The notes beneath the pieces were generated by a model. The model saw nothing but the letters and a program-made list of their open reading frames with translations, made no database searches and was not told the origin of the DNA. A stretch of 41,528 nucleotides of DNA from Candidatus Woykebacteria bacterium RBG_13_40_15 (GTDB taxonomy: Bacteria; Patescibacteria; Microgenomatia; Woykebacterales; RBG-16-39-9b): assembly GCA_001816655.1 (NCBI GenBank), contig MHCP01000028.1, positions 99,848 to 141,375 on the forward strand, written 5' to 3'. Positions 37,863 through 41,528 of the stretch are shown here, piece by piece (the stretch's first letter is position 1; each line of letters starts with the position of its first letter). The translations under genes and the position numbers were made by a program.

Positions 37863-38546
37863 TTATTTGCCTTCGAAAAACTTTTCCTTTTTTGCCTTTT
37901 CAAGGGCTTCCATTACCAATTCCTCATGGGTTGACATGTCAACAGAGCGGCCGATTGTATTTTTGGCAACTTCACTAATTATTTGATAGATTTGTGTGTC
38001 CAGCTGCTTAATTTTTTGCTGCTTATGAGTTTCGACTTCTTTATCAACCCTAGCTATTTCCTGACTCAGTTTCTCCTCAACCATCCGTGGAATTTGCTCT
38101 AGCTCCTTTTGAAGGCTTGGTAAAAGTTGTGAGACCTTCTCCTTCGTCTCTGAACTAACTTCTCTATTTAAGACGGAAAACATAGTTTGGTAGGTTGAAA
38201 TGATATCCTTAGATTGGTTTTGAAATACTTTTTTACTTTCCGCTATTGTTTGTTCTACTCCCGTTCTCATTCTATTCTCGATATCTAAACGGAATTCTTC
38301 GGAAAGCCTCAAGTTACGTTTGGATTCTTCAATAGAGTTGTTAACAAGTTCCGATGCCATAGAGATTGTTCTTGCTAGCACTTCATTTGCTTTTTTTCCT
38401 ACAGTATGTCTTGCTTGTTCCCCCTCCTTCAAAAATGGCTGAAATTCGCTTAAGACCTGGTTCGTTTTATAAACCATATAAGCAACAGCCAAAACCATTA
38501 CTATATTTAGAACAAGGCTTATGATTAAAATTATTTCTGCACTCAT
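37863..38546 (-). CDS. atpF: F0 subunit b-like peripheral stalk protein
   Basis: 227 aa against about 160 usually. One N-terminal transmembrane helix (about 4-26, EIILIISLVLNIVMVLAVAYMVY), then a long charged coiled coil (about 40-200) and a C-terminal segment ISEVAKNTIGRSVDMSTHEELVMEALEKAKKEKFFEGK, as in b subunits. The stalk is longer than normal. Strong AGGAGG before ATG 38546. It follows the c-like fusion gene by 13 nt and precedes atpH by 2 nt. Confidence 0.85.
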   Translation of the reverse strand: MSAEIILIISLVLNIVMVLAVAYMVYKTNQVLSEFQPFLKEGEQARHTVGKKANEVLARTISMASELVNNSIEESKRNLRLSEEFRLDIENRMRTGVEQTIAESKKVFQNQSKDIISTYQTMFSVLNREVSSETKEKVSQLLPSLQKELEQIPRMVEEKLSQEIARVDKEVETHKQQKIKQLDTQIYQIISEVAKNTIGRSVDMSTHEELVMEALEKAKKEKFFEGK

Positions 38547-38559
38547 ATTTTCCTCCTAT

Positions 38560-39330
38560 CTATAAATAAAAGATGATAAATAAAGCTAGGCTTACCCCAG
38601 CTGCTGTCAGAACAAAGATACCAAGTAGATTTAGAATTAGCGCGAGCTGAATACTAGTTTTCGCCATGGGGTTTCTGCCAATAGATTCGACCCCAGAACG
38701 CAAAGATCTTACGAAAGAGAAAAAGCCCATGAAAAATGTTCCTCCACCTACCAAAAGAGCAAATAAGTAACGAAGGAAGACAGGAAAATTCTCTGGTTTC
38801 TCCAAACTGGTAGTCAAAAGGGTTAAGAGTCTGTTGAAAGTGGGTCTTCCCTCAAGTTGGCGGTATTGGATATTTACAAATACTCTTATTTGACCACTAC
38901 TTCCGTTTAAATTCTCTAAGGCTTTGCCAAGAACAAAACCAGAATCTATAGCCTTTTGTCCCACTCCTGCGGATCCTGAAGAAGTGACAAAATCTCCTCG
39001 TTTTATCGACCCCTTTTTATCACTTACATTGACAAACACCTCCCCATAGGAAACAACCGGCCTTGTATTAGGCCCAATCTTGTTAACGGAAACGCTTGGA
39101 TTTTCTACTACCACTCCAAAAAGATTCTTATCGTATTCTGAAGAGGAGCGGACTGTTCCCTCGTCTGTTTTTGAAATAATATCTCCTGGCCTAGCAAGGT
39201 TGTCGTCGACTGGAATATTAGCAGCAATCCCTGAGCTTGAATTCAGCTCAGCAGATAAAATCTTCGAGGGGTAAACGACTGCAATGATAGTCGCAGCGAA
39301 AAATAGGATTATGGCAGTTTTCGTATCCAT
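38560..39330 (-). CDS. Extracytoplasmic beta domain fused to an F0 c-like hairpin lacking the ion-binding carboxylate
   Basis: 256 aa. Signal sequence (about 1-27, ending ILSA). Then a beta-rich domain (about 38-155: ARPGDIISKTDEGTVRSSSE, KNLFGVVVENP, YGEVFVNVSDKKGSIKRGDFVTSSG, AIDSGFVLGKALENL) of a type found in fibre/surface proteins. Then two membrane helices (about 184-212 and 226-254) joined by GVESIGRNP. This loop matches EGIARQP of c subunits. Counting from Pro221, the position of the proton-binding Glu/Asp (Pro+18) is Phe239, and neither helix has an acidic residue in its core. The N-terminus would be outside and the loop inside, the orientation of true c subunits. It occupies the atpE place in the operon; no atpB is present. 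ATG 39330 is chosen; 39342 is also possible. Confidence 0.8.
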   Translation of the reverse strand: MDTKTAIILFFAATIIAVVYPSKILSAELNSSSGIAANIPVDDNLARPGDIISKTDEGTVRSSSEYDKNLFGVVVENPSVSVNKIGPNTRPVVSYGEVFVNVSDKKGSIKRGDFVTSSGSAGVGQKAIDSGFVLGKALENLNGSSGQIRVFVNIQYRQLEGRPTFNRLLTLLTTSLEKPENFPVFLRYLFALLVGGGTFFMGFFSFVRSLRSGVESIGRNPMAKTSIQLALILNLLGIFVLTAAGVSLALFIIFYL

Positions 39331-39379
39331 GGCAGGCCCCATTTTCAGTTATCAGATCTAAGATGCAAGATGTAAGCTA

Positions 39380-39407
39380 TTTATAATATTTCCCGCTTAA
39401 ATCTCAA
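39380..39407 (-). promoter_or_regulatory. Candidate promoter of the F1-like ATPase operon
   Basis: TTGAGA (39407-39402), 16 bp, TATAAA (39385-39380). It gives a leader of about 45 nt. Confidence 0.5.
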
Positions 39408-39409
39408 AT

Positions 39410-39705
39410 CTAATTAAATGATAGCATAATTTTTTTGCTGCTTAGGCGTTTCCTCGACTTTAAAAAATTCTCCCGCCGCAGGTGCCTTATTTAGCCTTAT
39501 TTCCCTTGACGGGAAACGCTATTTTAGTTATAGAAGGGTATTGACAAGTTAGAAGGAAGGCCGTAGAAAGCGGTTAGCAGATTTTTCGCATTGCTTAATT
39601 TTCTGCTCACAGCTCAGCGATTCATGCTTCCTACTTACTATTATCTGCCAGACCCGTCTTGCCTGTCGGTAGACAGGTCCAGCAGGCGGGTTCACGGAAG
39701 AAAAC
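39410..39705. other. Intergenic region between the ATPase operon and the fibre gene
   Basis: No gene. It holds short GC-rich inverted repeats, among them CCTGTC-GGTA-GACAGG at 39662-39677. atpB would be expected here, but there is no open frame for it. Confidence 0.6.
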
Positions 39706-39734
39706 TTGACTTATTTTTCCACGGTGGGTACAAT
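39706..39734 (+). promoter_or_regulatory. Promoter of the fibre/HTH gene
   Basis: TTGACT (39706-39711), 17 bp, TACAAT (39729-39734). The ~48-nt leader contains the inverted pair GGGTTTCC (39742-39749) and GGAAACCC (about 39768-39775), followed by AAAGGA before the ATG. Confidence 0.72.
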
Positions 39735-39788
39735 TTAAATAGGGTTTCCCGTAACGGAAACGAACTGGAAACCCAAAGGACCTACCAA

Positions 39789-41528
39789 ATGCCAGAAGGG
39801 GATCTGCCTCGCCAGCCGGCGAACCCTGAGAAACCGCTTGTTCCGCCAACTGGCGGAGGAAGCGGAAAATTAATATCGTTTGACGACTTAATTGCCCGTG
39901 CAAAACGCTTGGGTGTTTCTTTTGGGAAAGGCGACCCTTACAATCGCCTTCGCTACTACACCAAAATAGGCCTTCTACCTCATGCTAAACGAAAGTCTTT
40001 TGCTGGTAGCCCCCCTCAAGGGGCCTATCCAGAATACGTCTTAGACCAGATACTTAACATAGATCGACAACTAAGAGCTGGTAAAAGTATTCAGGCGATT
40101 TTAAATGAAGGTGTTTCTAAAGAAAGTTCAGAAGGCAGTGGTCAAGAGCAAAAGGATATACAAGAAGTAGCCGAAAAAGTCTACTCGCCAACTATTGAAG
40201 GCCTTCTACCTCCAATTACGATCACCCACATACCAGTAATAAAGCCGCCTCCCCCAACCTCCCAAGTAACTACACCCCCATTTGGGAAAGGTCCTTCTTT
40301 GGATTTGCTCCCCTCGCAAGAGATAAAGGCTAGACATTTTAAGATAAAACCGGCCCATTTGCTAGTGGCTTTAATTTTGTTAATAGGTTTATTGCCAATT
40401 GCCTACTCCACACAATCAGTGTTTAAACCCATATCGAACCGCTTCGCAGTTGGTATGTTAAATAACATATCCAAAGATATCTTTATATCTCTTAAAGGGT
40501 TAAATACTATACTTTCGCCCCAGAAAGAAGGGTTGGTACAGCTCACACCTTCCGAAAATCAAGTACTTGGAACAATCACTGACCCCTACCTTAATATAAA
40601 TGTAGAGACTGATGTTAATAAACAACTGAATGCTAAAGGGGGTATAAAGACGCATAATACTGATGTTGATGCGGGAACTGGCCGAGTCTATGCTTCCAAT
40701 ATATTATATGGGATTTCTGCAGGAGCCAATGTTGCGATTTCTGGTAATAAACAAACTCCAACTATTTCGGTCCCTTATGTTGGCAATGGTGATATTACAG
40801 GGGTATTAGCCGGAACTGGTCTTTCCGGCGGCGGAACAAGTGGTACTGTAACTCTTGGGCTAACTAGCTCTTCCCTAACAATTGCTGCTGGATCTGGCTT
40901 GACTGGTGGGGGTAGTGTTTCCCTAGGCGGGACAACAACGCTAAATATAGGCGCTGGGAATGGGATAACCGTTGCAGCTAATAGTGTTGGAATAAATCTG
41001 CAATCAGGTTCTGGTTTACAAGTGAGTGGGTCGGGTCTTTCAGCAAGGAGAGACTGCACTGACGCTCAAGTTATCAAATGGGACGTTGGAAGTTCATCAT
41101 GGTTGTGCCAAGACGATGCAGGCGGTGTAGTGGGTATTATAGAGGTCCAAGAGGAAGATCTCACAATTAGCGGTACCGCTAGTCGACTTGATTTCCGCGG
41201 TAGCCACTTCGACCTTACCTCTGAAGATGGTGGAAATGAAGTTCGCGTCGAACTTTCTGAAGGTACTCCTGGACAAGTTTTACTGACCAATGGAACGCCA
41301 GAAGCTGTGTGGACCACTCTATCAAGCGACATTACCGTAGCCGCCACTGGAGCAGTAACAATCCAACTCGACTCTGTAGCTTTAGGAGCTGATACAACTA
41401 ATGACTATGTCGAATCAATTACTAATGGCAATGGAATCACTGGCGGAGATGGTGGTAGTGAAGGAGCTACTTTAACCTTAGCTTTAGGTAACCTAACCGC
41501 TGATTGGAACCAGACCGCTGCTTTTGAT
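39789..41528 (+). CDS. Membrane-tethered MerR-like HTH protein with extracellular fibre-like region, 3' end outside window
   Basis: 580 codons without a stop up to the window end. Residues 1-26 are Pro/Gly-rich and partly encoded by a palindrome (39842-39857). Residues 27-105 form a MerR-like winged helix: LISFDDLIARAKRLGVSFGKGDPYNRLRYYTKIGLLPHAKR, then YPEYVLDQILNIDRQLRAGKSIQAIL. A Pro-rich linker (about 136-180) leads to one transmembrane helix (about 190-207, LLVALILLIGLLPIAY). The rest is outside: repeated Gly/Ser/Thr-rich beta segments (GTGLSGGGTSGTVTLGL, GSGLTGGGSVSLGGTTTLNIG, GNGITGGDGG) as in phage tail fibres, and LGNLTADWNQTAAFD at the end. The Cys at about 423 and 440 flank a WDVGSSSW segment. 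It has its own promoter and is divergent from the ATPase operon. Confidence 0.85.
   Translation, partial: MPEGDLPRQPANPEKPLVPPTGGGSGKLISFDDLIARAKRLGVSFGKGDPYNRLRYYTKIGLLPHAKRKSFAGSPPQGAYPEYVLDQILNIDRQLRAGKSIQAILNEGVSKESSEGSGQEQKDIQEVAEKVYSPTIEGLLPPITITHIPVIKPPPPTSQVTTPPFGKGPSLDLLPSQEIKARHFKIKPAHLLVALILLIGLLPIAYSTQSVFKPISNRFAVGMLNNISKDIFISLKGLNTILSPQKEGLVQLTPSENQVLGTITDPYLNINVETDVNKQLNAKGGIKTHNTDVDAGTGRVYASNILYGISAGANVAISGNKQTPTISVPYVGNGDITGVLAGTGLSGGGTSGTVTLGLTSSSLTIAAGSGLTGGGSVSLGGTTTLNIGAGNGITVAANSVGINLQSGSGLQVSGSGLSARRDCTDAQVIKWDVGSSSWLCQDDAGGVVGIIEVQEEDLTISGTASRLDFRGSHFDLTSEDGGNEVRVELSEGTPGQVLLTNGTPEAVWTTLSSDITVAATGAVTIQLDSVALGADTTNDYVESITNGNGITGGDGGSEGATLTLALGNLTADWNQTAAFD
39842..39857. 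repeat. Palindrome inside the fibre gene
   Basis: TCCGCCAACTGGCGGA, 15/16 identical to the palindrome in rplL at 6557-6572. It encodes PPTGG in the disordered N-terminus. Confidence 0.75.

Noticed and set aside
38560..39330. Ordinary atpE
   Set aside because: The c-like part is only the last third, the ion-binding residue is Phe, and a secreted domain of ~120 residues precedes it.
39631..39903. Minus-strand frame of 90 codons between the ATPase operon and the fibre gene
   Set aside because: It overlaps the fibre promoter and start and is built on palindromic repeats; no coding character.
40775..41347. Minus-strand frames opposite the fibre gene
   Set aside because: The plus frame is open for 580 codons with promoter, Shine-Dalgarno and recognisable domains; the antisense frames arise from its repeated composition.
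39789..41528. Prophage tail-fibre gene
   Set aside because: It has an N-terminal HTH and a membrane helix, no phage structural genes around it, and a housekeeping operon beside it; the fibre-like repeats are common in CPR surface proteins.
1..41528. CRISPR array or cas genes
   Set aside because: No regularly spaced direct repeats and no Cas-like protein were found; the repeats present are single palindromes.
1..41528. UGA recoded as Gly, as in some CPR lineages
   Set aside because: atpG, atpD and argS end in TGA at the expected family length and overlap the next gene; no in-frame TGA is needed for any protein.

Overview
The window looks like a chromosomal segment of a Candidate Phyla Radiation (Patescibacteria) bacterium, most likely a Microgenomates-type lineage. 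This placement is an inference. It rests on the AT-rich genome with GC-rich palindromes scattered between and inside genes, ribosomal and Nus proteins with lysine/glutamate-rich N-terminal extensions, a ComEA/ComEC/type IV pilin set, sortase, serpin, PEGA and DUF2207 proteins, and CPR-style fibre-like surface proteins. UGA is used as a stop (e.g. atpG, argS, atpD), so the Gracilibacteria/Absconditabacteria recoding does not apply. Many genes have a -10 box only 6-11 nt before the start codon, which implies widespread leaderless transcription.

Layout. 1-2.7 kb: partial rpmB, a site-2 protease, a stand-alone structured RNA with its own promoter and terminator, a tiny ORF, an unknown protein, then a minus-strand tRNA-Thr/Tyr/Thr-rpmG-tRNA-Trp cluster. 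2.8-7.1 kb: a response-regulator receiver, then secE-nusG-rplK-rplA and rplJ-rplL, the latter behind an L10-type attenuator leader. 7.1-11.4 kb: two GC-rich single-gene cassettes of matching architecture flank a DUF2207 membrane protein, followed by a small HTH protein and repeat-rich DNA. 11.8-19.8 kb: carbohydrate genes (GH94-like phosphorylase, six-hairpin enzyme, GT4) and an mreB-GT4-WecG operon. 20-24.7 kb: PEGA protein, sortase, two tRNAs, membrane-anchored serpin, pilin, ndk. 24.8-33.3 kb: M16 protease, argS, split comEC, comEA, a SprT-like protein, leuS. 33.4-39.3 kb: an F1-ATPase operon. 39.8 kb to the end: a fibre-like protein with a MerR-like cytoplasmic head, running off the window.

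The most unusual system is the ATPase operon. The F1 subunits keep their catalytic residues. However, there is no a subunit, and the c-subunit position holds a secreted or anchored fusion protein: an extracytoplasmic beta-rich domain joined to a c-like hairpin whose ion-binding carboxylate is replaced by Phe. It reads as an ATP-driven rotary machine that may not pump ions. It lies next to, and divergent from, a membrane-tethered regulator/fibre gene. A second theme is mobile palindromes: two dispersed intergenic repeats exist in both 'empty' and 'occupied' forms, and related palindromes sit inside rplL, leuS and the fibre gene.
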